A stretch of DNA of 64,000 nucleotides from Methylotenera_A sp031379885 (GCA_031379885.1 JANNFN010000181.1:1-64000); one strand, 5' to 3'; shown: positions 32,444 to 42,392, counted from the first letter of the stretch. Made by a program: numbers and translations. Notes: a model not told the origin generated them from the letters alone.

Positions 32444-33712
32444 ATGAAAAAGTATCTAATTTTAATTTGCTTGGTTTTTCTTACACCTTCATGCGCTAAA
32501 CAAAATGTAAAGCCTGTGCAAATTGGCGCACAAAAATGTGATTGCGGGCAACCAAGTAAACCCATTGATGCACCATCAGTCCAATTGCCAGATACGTCGA
32601 AATCCAATGTGGATATCAAGCCTATTCCGTCTGTAATCATGCCTGATTATGCATTTTTAAAATCAGCTAATTGGAGCGATATTGAAGGTTTTACCGATGA
32701 TGATTTGGAATCGGCTTGGCCAGCTTGGCTTAAGAGTTGCAGTACCTTAGTTAACAAGCCGCAGTGGCAAGTCGCATGTGCTGCTACGAAAGTGCTTGAT
32801 AAGCCAAACAAACAAGCAATTCAAACTTATTTTGCGCAATATTTTAATGTGTATAGTGCTACGAATTCGGATGGATCAGATACGGGCCTAATTACTGGTT
32901 ATTACGAACCTTTACTTAAAGGCAGTCGTACAAAGTCTAGCCAATATCCAAACCCAATATACAAGCAGCCCATAGATTTAATTACGGTTGAGCTAAGTGA
33001 GATATACCCAGAACTGAAAAATAAGCGCGTGCGCGGTAAGTTGGTGAGTAATAAGCAGGGTGCTCAAAAGTTAGTACCTTATATGTCACGAGCAGAAATA
33101 GAGGCAATTCCCTCGCCACTAACAGGTAATGAGTTAGTGTGGATTAACGATATCATTGATGTGTTTTTCTTACAAATTCAAGGCTCTGGATTAGTAAAAC
33201 TGGATAATGGTGAGGAGGTTCATGTGGGTTATGCTGACCAAAATGGCCAAGCATATAACTCTATCGGCCGTATTTTAATTGAACGTGGTGAATTAACTGC
33301 TGATCAAGCATCAATGCAAGGCATTAAAAATTGGGCGCGTAACAATTTAGCTAAATTACGTGACTTACTGAATAGTAATCCTAGTTATGTATTTTTTAGA
33401 GAACTGCCCGCAGGTCTTCCAGGGCCACTTGGAGCGCTTGGCGTACCAATCACCGCACAACGTAGCGTTGCAATAGATCCAAAATACATTCCATTAGGCG
33501 CGCCAATATTTCTATCAACGACGCAACCTAATAGCACTGACCCTCTTAAACGCCTGATGCTAGCTCAAGACACAGGAGGCGCCATTAAAGGCGGGGTGCG
33601 GGCAGATTTCTTTTGGGGCGCGGGTGATAGCGCAGGAAAACAAGCAGGTGCCATGAAGCAAATTGGAAAGATTTGGGTGTTATTGCCAAAAGACTTTCAG
33701 TTCCCCAAATAA
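32444..33712 (+). CDS. mltA: Membrane-bound lytic murein transglycosylase A
   Basis: 422 residues. A lipoprotein signal (LVFLTPSC-AK) anchors it to the outer membrane. The MltA domain includes GLITGYYEPLLKGS, the inserted 3D-type region, and near the end RLMLAQDTGGAIKGGVRADFFWGAGDSAGKQAGAM, which holds the catalytic aspartate (D in FWGAGD). It cleaves the glycan strands of peptidoglycan to anhydro-muropeptides. A terminator follows directly. Confidence 0.95.
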   Translation: MKKYLILICLVFLTPSCAKQNVKPVQIGAQKCDCGQPSKPIDAPSVQLPDTSKSNVDIKPIPSVIMPDYAFLKSANWSDIEGFTDDDLESAWPAWLKSCSTLVNKPQWQVACAATKVLDKPNKQAIQTYFAQYFNVYSATNSDGSDTGLITGYYEPLLKGSRTKSSQYPNPIYKQPIDLITVELSEIYPELKNKRVRGKLVSNKQGAQKLVPYMSRAEIEAIPSPLTGNELVWINDIIDVFFLQIQGSGLVKLDNGEEVHVGYADQNGQAYNSIGRILIERGELTADQASMQGIKNWARNNLAKLRDLLNSNPSYVFFRELPAGLPGPLGALGVPITAQRSVAIDPKYIPLGAPIFLSTTQPNSTDPLKRLMLAQDTGGAIKGGVRADFFWGAGDSAGKQAGAMKQIGKIWVLLPKDFQFPK

Positions 33713-33725
33713 TTTTAAGCAAATA

Positions 33726-33750
33726 AAAAGGGCACATAGAGTGCCCTTTT
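33726..33750. terminator. Terminator between mltA and pqqA
   Basis: AAAAGGGCAC (33726-33735) pairs with GTGCCCTTTT (33741-33750) around a 5-base loop, with T (plus) and A (minus-strand T) tracts on both sides. It can act for both converging genes. Confidence 0.9.
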
Positions 33751-33768
33751 TAATGAATAAGAATTAAC

Positions 33769-33840
33769 TTATTTATTCATAACGTACATTGTAACTTCGA
33801 AACCGAAACGCATTTCAGTAGCAGCTGGCTTTGTCCACAT
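33769..33840 (-). CDS. pqqA: Coenzyme PQQ precursor peptide PqqA
   Basis: A 23-residue peptide beginning MWTKPAATEMRFGFEV. It contains the E-V-T-M-Y core whose Glu and Tyr are fused to make pyrroloquinoline quinone. GGAGAA precedes the ATG. PQQ is the cofactor of methanol dehydrogenases. No pqqBCDE genes are in the window, so the modifying enzymes must be elsewhere. The upstream gene on the same strand is a kinase-like protein 130 bases away. Confidence 0.96.
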   Translation of the reverse strand: MWTKPAATEMRFGFEVTMYVMNK

Positions 33841-33970
33841 AATAATTCTCCTTGGTTTAAAATTCGCTAGGACTGCTTTCACAAACCCATAACGTAAAAT
33901 GAATAATACGCGCGACCAAAATTTGTATACTATTAAAACTACTTAAATAAGCCTCATGATTTTCATTAGA

Positions 33971-36217
33971 TTATTTTTTGGCATTAAATTTTTTAAACAA
34001 TTTCTTAAGTCCTTTTCTACCAATGCGACGTTTTAGCCATACTTTACTATCGTATAGATAAAATAATAGACGGTATTGCCAAACGAATTTGCGTCCAGTA
34101 AGCCCTAAATAAATTTGCATAAAACGCTCGCGACCCAGCCAATCTAACTTGTGACAGGCGCGAGTGAGGTCGGCAACTCTATAGATTACAGGGAAAGGGG
34201 TATGGTTTACCGTGCGAAGTCGAGCAGTGTCAATTAATGAAAACTCCAGCTTATTTTCTTTTAGATTAACTAAAATATTACCACCCGAAAAATCTCTAAA
34301 GTAAATTAGGCGACTGTGCATGTTATTACAAAATAATGCAAACTGCCTATAAATCTCTTCAGCATCCATTCCTAAATAGGTAGTCTGGCCAGCAGTAAAT
34401 GCAGAAAAAATCTGACCAATATTGGTATCGGCCTGCACAAATTCACAAATATAAAAATTCTGCTTCAATGTATGATCATTAATTTTTTCAAAATAAGCGA
34501 TAGGTCGGGCAGTACTAATGCCACGCCGCATTAGTTCCATCGCACCATTCCAACTACGTTTTGCCTTGCTATGCTTGTAACGGTCTAAAAAAGCCTTATG
34601 CGCATACATTTTTATAGGTTGTTTGACTGTTAGCTGGTGGGTATTATTGCGTGGATCCTCTATCGCCCAAATCGCGTTGCGCGCATGACGTAAAGCGCTA
34701 TCTTTAGTTGGGCTATTTAGCTGGTTCGGATGTAGTCTTTGAGCGATTATTTTTGCTTCATCTGCATCTTTAGCGAGTATCAAACCTTGCCAACCATCTT
34801 CAGAAAAAATGAAATATTGCGCATTTTTAATATGGGCATGAATAGTAAATTTTTGCGCAGAATCAATTGATTGCTGAATCAAGTTTTTATCTATTTGATC
34901 CCAGATCAAATAGATAGGAGATTCAGTAATAAAATCTAGATTAGTTGTTAAAGTAGCACCGCTGCGGCCCAGTATCTGCGCGGTCCGTAGAGCATGATTT
35001 TGGTAAATATCATTTAATAATATAGCTTTTCCATTAATCGACCAGGCTGCATAAATATGTTTTGCACCTTGCATAAAGTGGTGAATTTCTAGGCCATTAC
35101 TACTAGCGATTGCACCAATATATTGTGCACCTTGAATCATTTTTGCTACTGTTTTAACTGCATTAAAACTTGGATATGGCTGGTAGTTTGCTAGTGCGCC
35201 ATCTGCACTTTTGTAGTGAGCAACGCGTTCTAAATCGGGATAATCTGATTCGCTTATTCCATCGTCGATCAAGCCTTCACGTTGGCATATTAATGCTCCC
35301 CAATTGACTTGCTGCAGTGCCCCCGAGGCAGCTAATAACAAAAAATAGCGCGCTGCATAGTCTGCTTGTTTTTCTGTACCATCGGGCAGTCGACGCTGAA
35401 TACGGTAAATCGCCCAAAAAGCGACGGGTGAAATAAGTTTTTCTATGCCAAAATCTTTTCCAATTTTTTGTAAAATGCGTGCTTTTTTAATTAAATTATA
35501 TTTAAAAATACTCGCCCAGCGATACTTAAAAACACGATGATCATAGCACTCTGGCTCGCTTACGCGCTCAGAAAATAAGTTGTTGCTATGAATATCTGGT
35601 AATAGATTTTTTTGTTTAAAAGTCTTGAGTAAGCTAATGTTATAGAACGGCTCAAAATCTTGAACATTAGGCCCAGCTAGAGGGATATTACGCGCTTTAA
35701 TTTCGTTAAATGCAATATTCCAGGCGGCTAAAAAACCTTCGTAACTATAGCCAGCCCAGCGTTTCCGGTTAATGGTTGTGCCTATTTCAATGAGTTTAAT
35801 TTTATTACCAAAAGTATTTAATACGCTTTGTAAAAAATCTTGCCATATTGTTTGTTCTGCTTGGCTTTGCATGTTTTTTGCTGCAGTCACTGGTTGAATA
35901 ATATGCAAGGTTACCGCAAAATTATTTGCAATGAGCGCATGCAAAAACCGTGCATTAAAGCCAGCTAAATCACCATAGCTAAAGTCTAAACGCACCTGCT
36001 TTATGCCAAGCGCGTTTAATTGTGAGATTATGTAAGCATCAGTTGCAGGGTCAGGTGCGGACGCTACGCATACGCCAATGAAATCGTTGGGAATCGTATG
36101 AGTATTTGGCGGTAAATGCCCTTTTTTGATGAATAAGCCACCACGGAAAATATAGCTTAAACCATCGTAAACTACCTGTTTAGTGAGCATTGACGGCTGT
36201 TTAATGACAGAGGTCAT
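33971..36217 (-). CDS. Fusion of a glycosidase-like barrel and a Kdo/WaaP-like kinase
   Basis: 748 residues. Residues about 30-330 look like a (beta/alpha)8 glycosidase-type barrel (NDFIGVCVASAPDP, QVRLDFSYGDLAGF, IEIGTTINRKRWAGYS, LAGPNVQDFEP). Residues about 510-735 look like a lipopolysaccharide-type kinase. In that part are RRGISTARPIAYFEK, the catalytic-loop-like RLIYFRDFSGGNILV and the metal-site-like SLIDTARLR. It overlaps the upstream LTA-synthase-like gene by four bases, so both probably modify an envelope glycan. The exact sugar and acceptor are unknown. Confidence 0.75.
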   Translation of the reverse strand: MTSVIKQPSMLTKQVVYDGLSYIFRGGLFIKKGHLPPNTHTIPNDFIGVCVASAPDPATDAYIISQLNALGIKQVRLDFSYGDLAGFNARFLHALIANNFAVTLHIIQPVTAAKNMQSQAEQTIWQDFLQSVLNTFGNKIKLIEIGTTINRKRWAGYSYEGFLAAWNIAFNEIKARNIPLAGPNVQDFEPFYNISLLKTFKQKNLLPDIHSNNLFSERVSEPECYDHRVFKYRWASIFKYNLIKKARILQKIGKDFGIEKLISPVAFWAIYRIQRRLPDGTEKQADYAARYFLLLAASGALQQVNWGALICQREGLIDDGISESDYPDLERVAHYKSADGALANYQPYPSFNAVKTVAKMIQGAQYIGAIASSNGLEIHHFMQGAKHIYAAWSINGKAILLNDIYQNHALRTAQILGRSGATLTTNLDFITESPIYLIWDQIDKNLIQQSIDSAQKFTIHAHIKNAQYFIFSEDGWQGLILAKDADEAKIIAQRLHPNQLNSPTKDSALRHARNAIWAIEDPRNNTHQLTVKQPIKMYAHKAFLDRYKHSKAKRSWNGAMELMRRGISTARPIAYFEKINDHTLKQNFYICEFVQADTNIGQIFSAFTAGQTTYLGMDAEEIYRQFALFCNNMHSRLIYFRDFSGGNILVNLKENKLEFSLIDTARLRTVNHTPFPVIYRVADLTRACHKLDWLGRERFMQIYLGLTGRKFVWQYRLLFYLYDSKVWLKRRIGRKGLKKLFKKFNAKK

Positions 36218-38190
36218 TGTGGAAGACGGTAGCGTTGCTCACTATAAAGCAAAGCTGGTAAAAGTGAATTTGCAAGCGAGCGTTGCTCAAGTTGTTTAGC
36301 ATTTTCTGGAGGTGCGGCTTCGTTGAGATGCTTATTTTTCTGGTCATAAATGCCAAAAGCTGCAGGTTTACCTTCTCGCAAAATAACGACATTATTGCTG
36401 TTAGCTGTTTGTTCCATCCACGCAAAATTAGCGTTATATTGCATCATGGCTCGACCATAATAATCTGCAGGTTCGTTCGATAAGTCACGCCCCGTCATTG
36501 GGTGCTGCGCACTAATGCCCATTAGCGATAACAGCGTAACGGGCAAATCAATTTGGCTCACAATTGTGGTTAATTTTCTAGGCTTGATATCTGCGCCTAA
36601 AATGAGGCCAGGAATATGAAAATGTTCAATTGGCACTAGGCTATCACCACGTACTCGAATATCATGATCGGCCACAATTAAGAATAGGGTGTCTTTCCAA
36701 TAAGGACTTTTTTGCGCCTTTTCAAAAAACTTGCCAATGGCATAATCGGCATATTTTACCGCGTTGTTATCAGTCGCTTTGGGTTGCTCATAAAGATCAA
36801 TACGTCCATCGGGAAACTCAAATGGTGCATGATTAGATGAAGAAAAAGCTAATGTAAAAAATGGTTTACCGCTGGCATGATGTTTCAACAGTTGTTCATG
36901 AGTTTTGTTGAGTAAGTCTTCATCTGATGCGCCCCAGCTACCAACAAATATTGGGTTTTTAAAATCTTTTTCATCGGTAATTTGATTGAAGCCATTACCT
37001 AGAAAAAATCCACGCATATTGTCAAAATGTGACTCTCCTCCGTAAATAAATTCGGAGTTATAGCCTCGTTTAGATAGCAAAGCAGCAAGGGTAAAAAAGT
37101 TTTTTTGACTTAATGAAAGCTTAACCGTACTTTCAGAAGGTGTGGGTTGAAAACCTGCAGTTACAGCCTCTATGCCACGCACTGAGCGTGTTCCAGTTGC
37201 ATAGAGTTGCTCTAGCCAAATACCTTGTTCTTTGAGTTTTTCTAAGTTGGGTGTTACAGGAACGCCACCAAGAGATTCTACAAAAGTTGCGCCTAAACTT
37301 TCCTGCAGAATAATCACTAAATTAAGTGGCTTGTCGCGTTTGGCGCTAGGGATAAGCGTTTTAAGTGTAGGAATGTCGGTGTCTTTTGCACCTGTGAGCT
37401 TAAATATTTCAGCTCTATCCATTTTGCCGTAAATTTGGCTTGATTTGCTTTCGTGCTGCAGCTCATAAATGGCGTAAAAAACTGAATAGCTAGAATTAAG
37501 TACCAGACTATTCACCATGCTATCCTGCGTGAGGGCAAATAAGGCAGGGTTCGCTGGCCTGTGACCAGTAGTAGAGCGAATACCGAAAGCAATTAGCACT
37601 AAAATTAGCGGCCAAATAAGGCTTAATTTTTTGTTAGACCAAGTGGGTGAACTCATTAGCCATGGTTGCATAAACTGGCGCATTGTCCAAATAGCCAATA
37701 GTGTAAAGCCGATGCTGGCAAAAATATCGACCTTAAAGCCGCGCCAAAGCATTCCCAATACCTCATTGGGATATTTTAAATACTCTATAAAAATGCGATT
37801 GGGTCTTACATCATATTCGGCTATAAAGCCAGGCGTGGCCGCCTCTAAAAACACCAGTAATACAATTGCCGAAATAACCCAAATGTAAGTGAACTTTCTC
37901 CATGCATTAAAAAAGTGCTTAGTAGCTAAAATTGGCGCTAACAACACTGGGATGATGCTGAGTAAACAGAGTTGAATAATATCGACGCGAATGCCTTGTA
38001 ACAAAATTTCTGCTAATTTCCCTGTGGCGTTCACACGGTCTAGTTTCCATAACACTAGCCCTAGTCGTGAGGCCGAGAGTATAACTAAGCCTAGAAAAAT
38101 CATGGCAACCAATGGCGCGTAGGGGCCAAATTTTTTGCTCACCTGCCAAAAAGTTTGGTGCCATTTTTTAAATAGACTTGAAAAAAGCAT
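36214..38190 (-). CDS. LTA-synthase-type phosphoglycerol/phosphoethanolamine transferase
   Basis: 658 residues: about five N-terminal membrane helices (residues 20-205), then a sulfatase-fold domain facing the periplasm. Metal and nucleophile motifs: LVIILQESLGATF (Glu), ATGTRSVRGIEAVTAG with the probable nucleophile Thr, GGESHFDNM, FSSSNHAPFEFP and IVADHDIRVRGDSL. The family transfers phosphoglycerol or phosphoethanolamine from phospholipids to glycans. Being in a Gram-negative genome, an OpgB-like periplasmic-glucan or LPS modification is more likely than teichoic acid. It is in line with lplT upstream and the kinase fusion downstream. Confidence 0.85.
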   Translation of the reverse strand: MLFSSLFKKWHQTFWQVSKKFGPYAPLVAMIFLGLVILSASRLGLVLWKLDRVNATGKLAEILLQGIRVDIIQLCLLSIIPVLLAPILATKHFFNAWRKFTYIWVISAIVLLVFLEAATPGFIAEYDVRPNRIFIEYLKYPNEVLGMLWRGFKVDIFASIGFTLLAIWTMRQFMQPWLMSSPTWSNKKLSLIWPLILVLIAFGIRSTTGHRPANPALFALTQDSMVNSLVLNSSYSVFYAIYELQHESKSSQIYGKMDRAEIFKLTGAKDTDIPTLKTLIPSAKRDKPLNLVIILQESLGATFVESLGGVPVTPNLEKLKEQGIWLEQLYATGTRSVRGIEAVTAGFQPTPSESTVKLSLSQKNFFTLAALLSKRGYNSEFIYGGESHFDNMRGFFLGNGFNQITDEKDFKNPIFVGSWGASDEDLLNKTHEQLLKHHASGKPFFTLAFSSSNHAPFEFPDGRIDLYEQPKATDNNAVKYADYAIGKFFEKAQKSPYWKDTLFLIVADHDIRVRGDSLVPIEHFHIPGLILGADIKPRKLTTIVSQIDLPVTLLSLMGISAQHPMTGRDLSNEPADYYGRAMMQYNANFAWMEQTANSNNVVILREGKPAAFGIYDQKNKHLNEAAPPENAKQLEQRSLANSLLPALLYSEQRYRLPQ

Positions 38191-38248
38191 GAAGTAATGA
38201 CTTTAGAAAACAAAACGCTATTATAAAGGTAACGAGCTAGCTTTTGGC

Positions 38249-39433
38249 CTAGTTTTGTTTGAGTCGCTTCGCTGCCAAAATAACGATAGAGATTAAAATA
38301 ATGTTTCCAAAAACAAAAGCAGTGGTAATAGCAGGCACATTATTTTTTTCCATTAAAACATAAAGCCCGACTAAAACCATCATACAAAAGTTTTCAAAAA
38401 AGTTTTGCACCGCTACTGCATTGCCAGCACCTACAGTTTCGTGCCCACGTTCTTGTAATAGTGCGTTAAGCGGAACAACGTAAAAGCCACCAGCCATACC
38501 AATCAATACCAGCAAGGCAGTAGCGATGTATAAATTGGCGGTATGGGCGAAGAGCATAATGAATACTCCGATTAACAGCCCAGCAGGTAGTACGCGATTG
38601 ATGTTTTTGAGGGTAATAAATTTTGCGGCTAGCACGGCACCAACGGCGATACCGATTGCGAGTGTACCGCTTAGGTTGGCAGGCATGCTTATGTCTGAAA
38701 TGCTTAAGGCAACTGGCACCCAAGCAACTAATAGCAAACGTAAGGTCGAACCTGTACCCCAAAATATGCTGGAACCAATGAGTGAAAAACGTGCATCTTT
38801 GTTTAACGATAAAACTTTAAGCGCGTCAAAAAATTCTTTGGCGAGTTTGATAGGTTGTAGTTTTGTATCTGGCCTTGCCACGGCTAGGCGTGGGATGAAG
38901 GTGTTGGCAATAGCTGCTAAAAAGTAACATCCGCAAACGGCCAATAAAGCGATTTGTACAGAGATGCTTGCCAGTTTTCCGCCCAATATAGCCCCAATCA
39001 ATATTGCCACAATTGTCGAGCCTTCAATCAAGCTATTGGCTTTTACTAACTTATCCACGCTAACCAATTCACTTAAAATTCCATATTTAGCTGGTGAATA
39101 AGCTGCAGCTCCTATTCCAACTAAGCCATAAGCGATGAGTGGATTGAGCCCCATCAGCATGGTGATTGCACCAAGTAATTTAATGCTGTTAGCAATTAAC
39201 ATCACGCGACCTTTAGGAAAACCATCCGCAAATGGCCCAACAAAAGGTGCAAGTAAAATAAATGCCAGCACAAAAAATTCTTGTAGCATGGGGATTTGCC
39301 AATCAGCTGCTTGTTGCGATTTTAACAACGCAATCGCGGCAAAAAGTAATGCGTTATCGGCCAATGCTGATATGAACTGAGCGATTGATACTGCAAGCAT
39401 GCCGCGCGAAAGTAGGTTTTGCTTATTGTGCAA
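38249..39433 (-). CDS. lplT: Lysophospholipid transporter LplT
   Basis: 394 residues, about 12 membrane helices, MFS fold. The start NLLSRGMLAVSIAQFISALADNALLFAAIALLK and later PFVGPFADGFPKGRVMLIAN and AAYSPAKYGILSELVS match LplT. It flips lysophospholipids to the cytoplasmic side, where Aas reacylates them. The aas gene lies two genes upstream on the same strand, supporting the assignment. The start overlaps the alpha/beta-hydrolase gene by 11 bases. Confidence 0.92.
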   Translation of the reverse strand: MHNKQNLLSRGMLAVSIAQFISALADNALLFAAIALLKSQQAADWQIPMLQEFFVLAFILLAPFVGPFADGFPKGRVMLIANSIKLLGAITMLMGLNPLIAYGLVGIGAAAYSPAKYGILSELVSVDKLVKANSLIEGSTIVAILIGAILGGKLASISVQIALLAVCGCYFLAAIANTFIPRLAVARPDTKLQPIKLAKEFFDALKVLSLNKDARFSLIGSSIFWGTGSTLRLLLVAWVPVALSISDISMPANLSGTLAIGIAVGAVLAAKFITLKNINRVLPAGLLIGVFIMLFAHTANLYIATALLVLIGMAGGFYVVPLNALLQERGHETVGAGNAVAVQNFFENFCMMVLVGLYVLMEKNNVPAITTAFVFGNIILISIVILAAKRLKQN

Positions 39434-40256
39434 TCGGCGCTCTATCTTGTGCTAAATGGCGTCGCATCCAGTTGTTGCGATAGACAAACAAATTGTCATC
39501 CACATGACCCACATTGGGCACCCATTCAATATCTGTGTTTATATTAGCTTTGTTAAAAAGTGCTTTTGCGCGACTAGGTCGAATCAATGTATCGTTTAAG
39601 CCATGCATCATGTGAACATGACCTTTTATTTTTTTTATCCATTGGTAGGCGGGTAACGGGTAACGCATGATAAAGCTTACGGGTAAGAGATTTGAAATAT
39701 TCTCTTTTGCAACATTGAGTAAACTGTCATAAGCAGCGACTAGGTACACATCATGTTGCGGGTGCTGGCTAGCAGTATAAATGGCAAGCCCAGACCCAAT
39801 TGAGTAGCCAAAAATAACGATTTTTTCAGGGCTCTCTTTTTTGCTAAGCCACAGGTAGGCAGCTTCAGAGTCAGCTAATAAATCAGTTTGGCTAAATAGA
39901 CATGAGCTAGAACGTCCATAGCTTGGGTAATCCCAGGTCATTAGGTTGTAACCTAAATTGTGAAAGGCATAAGCATAGTCATTTATACTGGCAATACTTT
40001 CGCCATTGCCATGGAACATCATAATGGTACCTTTGGCTTGTTTAATCTTCCAAATTACTACGTGAATTTTGCCACAACTGCTGTCCACAAGGCCTTCTAA
40101 AGCGCTATCCCCTGCAGTGGGCTGCCAATTTAAAGGTACAGCTTGAGTTAAATAGGAAGGAAATAGCATACGAGTTTGTAAAAAATATAATGCTAGACAG
40201 CCAATGCAATAAATTATTAGTGCTAAAAATGCAAATTTTTTAATGGGTAACAGCAA
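39423..40256 (-). CDS. Alpha/beta hydrolase with N-terminal membrane anchor
   Basis: 277 residues. An N-terminal hydrophobic helix, then the fold: oxyanion region MMFHGNGESI, nucleophile elbow VIFGYSIGSGLAI with Ser, Asp in MHGLNDTLIRPS and His in NVGHVDD. This is the membrane-anchored BEM46/DUF-type esterase family. Placed between aas and lplT, it may act on acyl groups of lysophospholipids, but that is inference from position. Confidence 0.85.
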   Translation of the reverse strand: MLLPIKKFAFLALIIYCIGCLALYFLQTRMLFPSYLTQAVPLNWQPTAGDSALEGLVDSSCGKIHVVIWKIKQAKGTIMMFHGNGESIASINDYAYAFHNLGYNLMTWDYPSYGRSSSCLFSQTDLLADSEAAYLWLSKKESPEKIVIFGYSIGSGLAIYTASQHPQHDVYLVAAYDSLLNVAKENISNLLPVSFIMRYPLPAYQWIKKIKGHVHMMHGLNDTLIRPSRAKALFNKANINTDIEWVPNVGHVDDNLFVYRNNWMRRHLAQDRAPIAQ

Positions 40257-40259
40257 ATT

Positions 40260-42392
40260 TTAGGCCGCTTCGGCCATTTGCTTCAAGGTAACATAATCTG
40301 TTTTCCCTGAGCCTAATAGCGGAATTTCTTCAATGACAATAATTTTTCTGGCCACTGCAAGTTCTGGAAGGCCGAGGTTTTTAGCAACAATTTGTAGATC
40401 TTCCCGCTTAAGTTTTTTATCGCAGGTGAATAAAATAATACTTTCACCACGTTGCGCATTGCTAATGGAGCTAGCAGCATGCAGGTGATCTGGGGCAGCT
40501 GTGTTGGCAATATGCTCTACTACTTCTAGTGACACCATTTCGCCAGCCACTTTAGCGAAGCGTTTTACCCGACCTTTAATGTGAATATAGTTTTGCGCAT
40601 CAACTTCAACAATATCACCCGTGTTGTACCAACCTTCTATTGGTGGATTTAGTTTGCCAGGGTTATCAAATAGAAAGTAGCCAAGCATCACGTTTTCACC
40701 GCGGACATGCAATAAGCCGCCATTTGTAATGCCAGGAACTGCTTCCAGTTTGTGTTCCATGCCCGATACTAATTGGCCTACGCTTCCAATTAAATTGGCT
40801 GTAGGCGAGTTGATGGCAACCGCAGGTGCGCACTCAGTGGTGCCGTAGCCCTCTAAAATTTGGATACCAAATTTATCGGAATAGATTTTGCGCACTTCAT
40901 CATTCAATTTTTCGGCGCCAGCAACAACGATTCTGAGCTTATTAAAATCGTGCGGATGCGCAAATTTGGCGTAATTTCCTAAGAAAGTGCTAGTAGCAAA
41001 AAACACGGTGCAGCCTTTGTTATAGATGAGTTCAGGAATTACTTTATATTGCAGTGGCGAAGGGAATATATTGATTTTTATGCCATTCAGTATTGGTACG
41101 AGCGATCCAGTAAATCCAAAGGAGTGAAAGACGGGTAATACCATCATGAATTTATCTGTGGAATTAAAATCAATAACCGACATAATTTGCGCTACATTGG
41201 CCAAAATACTTTTATGTGAATGCACCACGCCTTTGGGTTTGCCTTCCGAGCCAGAAGTAAACAACACCACCGCTGGTTGTTCAGGCGAATTTGTTTCCAT
41301 CGCTAAGCGCGGATAGTGCAAGGCATAGCCCATCAGCCAAGCGCGATCCAGCATACCAAATTGAGCACGTAAATCTTCCAAGTAAACAACGTTAAGATTT
41401 TGTAAACTGGCAACTACATTTTCAAGTTCTGCGGCTTCTATAAATTTGTGTGATGTGATAATGGTTTTTATATTGGCGGCGATACAGGCATTTTGCATGC
41501 CTGCCGTACCAGAGGTGTAATTAAGCATGGCTGGTACACGGTTAAATGCACTCATACCCAAAATAAGCGCTAGTGTATTGGTAATGTTGGGCATCAACAC
41601 GCCAACTACTTCGTTTTGGAGGCTGACTTTAGAGGCTATTCGACCTAACGCAAGGCTCTTTTTTAACAAGTCGTGATAGGTTTCTTCGACTTCGTTCATA
41701 TCCTCAATGAGTTTATAGTCGCCACCATATTTATCCACTGCATCTAAAAAAGCTTCGAATAGGGTGCGACTTTTTTGTGCTTGAAACAACATTTTTTGCA
41801 TGACACTGCGCATGCCTTCGCCAGCGATACGGCGGCGTTGCTTGCCAGTAGGAAAGCTACGATTCGTCGCTTTTGGCATCACAATATTAGTGGTGGGTAA
41901 TACAGTAAGCGTGACTCGTGGAAATAAGCGCTTAAGCTGGTGACGCGATATGCGTCCAAAATATGACTCTCCTGCACCATCAATACGCACAGGTAAAACA
42001 GTTGCACCTGTCTTGCCCGCAATAAACCCAGGGCCGTCATACACTTTTTGTATTTCTCCCGTTGCGGTGGCGCGCCCTTCTGGGAAAACCACGACATTTT
42101 CGCCAGATTCAAGCAATTTAATCACTTTTTTCATGGCGATTGGATTAGCAGTATCTACTTCTACATGGCGCGTTAAACGTAAAGCTTGCCTAAATGACCA
42201 TTTTTTAAGGGTAGAAGTGTGTACAACAAAGGTGGCTTTTTTAGGTAAAAATATGCAGAGCAATAAACCATCTAAAAATGATTCGTGATTGGCGACAATC
42301 AATAGCCCGTCTTCGGCAGGTACGTTTTCTAAGCCGCGCACTTCAACGCGAAATAGTATTTTACTAATAAAACGTAGGATGCTTGTGAACAT
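40260..42392 (-). CDS. aas: Bifunctional acyl-ACP synthetase / 2-acyl-glycerophosphoethanolamine acyltransferase (Aas-like)
   Basis: 710 residues. The N-terminal 200 are a PlsC-like acyltransferase (IVANHESFLDG with the H(x4)D motif, then FPEGRATATGE). The rest is an AMP-binding acyl-activating enzyme (VLFTSGSEGKPKGVVHSH, ILEGYGTTECAP, GWYNTGDIVEVD, GRVKRFAKVAGEMVSLE and a Lys near the end in GSGKTDYV). It reactivates and reattaches fatty acids to lysophospholipids, working with LplT. First gene of the minus-strand run aas, hydrolase, lplT, transferase, kinase fusion. Confidence 0.93.
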   Translation of the reverse strand: MFTSILRFISKILFRVEVRGLENVPAEDGLLIVANHESFLDGLLLCIFLPKKATFVVHTSTLKKWSFRQALRLTRHVEVDTANPIAMKKVIKLLESGENVVVFPEGRATATGEIQKVYDGPGFIAGKTGATVLPVRIDGAGESYFGRISRHQLKRLFPRVTLTVLPTTNIVMPKATNRSFPTGKQRRRIAGEGMRSVMQKMLFQAQKSRTLFEAFLDAVDKYGGDYKLIEDMNEVEETYHDLLKKSLALGRIASKVSLQNEVVGVLMPNITNTLALILGMSAFNRVPAMLNYTSGTAGMQNACIAANIKTIITSHKFIEAAELENVVASLQNLNVVYLEDLRAQFGMLDRAWLMGYALHYPRLAMETNSPEQPAVVLFTSGSEGKPKGVVHSHKSILANVAQIMSVIDFNSTDKFMMVLPVFHSFGFTGSLVPILNGIKINIFPSPLQYKVIPELIYNKGCTVFFATSTFLGNYAKFAHPHDFNKLRIVVAGAEKLNDEVRKIYSDKFGIQILEGYGTTECAPAVAINSPTANLIGSVGQLVSGMEHKLEAVPGITNGGLLHVRGENVMLGYFLFDNPGKLNPPIEGWYNTGDIVEVDAQNYIHIKGRVKRFAKVAGEMVSLEVVEHIANTAAPDHLHAASSISNAQRGESIILFTCDKKLKREDLQIVAKNLGLPELAVARKIIVIEEIPLLGSGKTDYVTLKQMAEAA

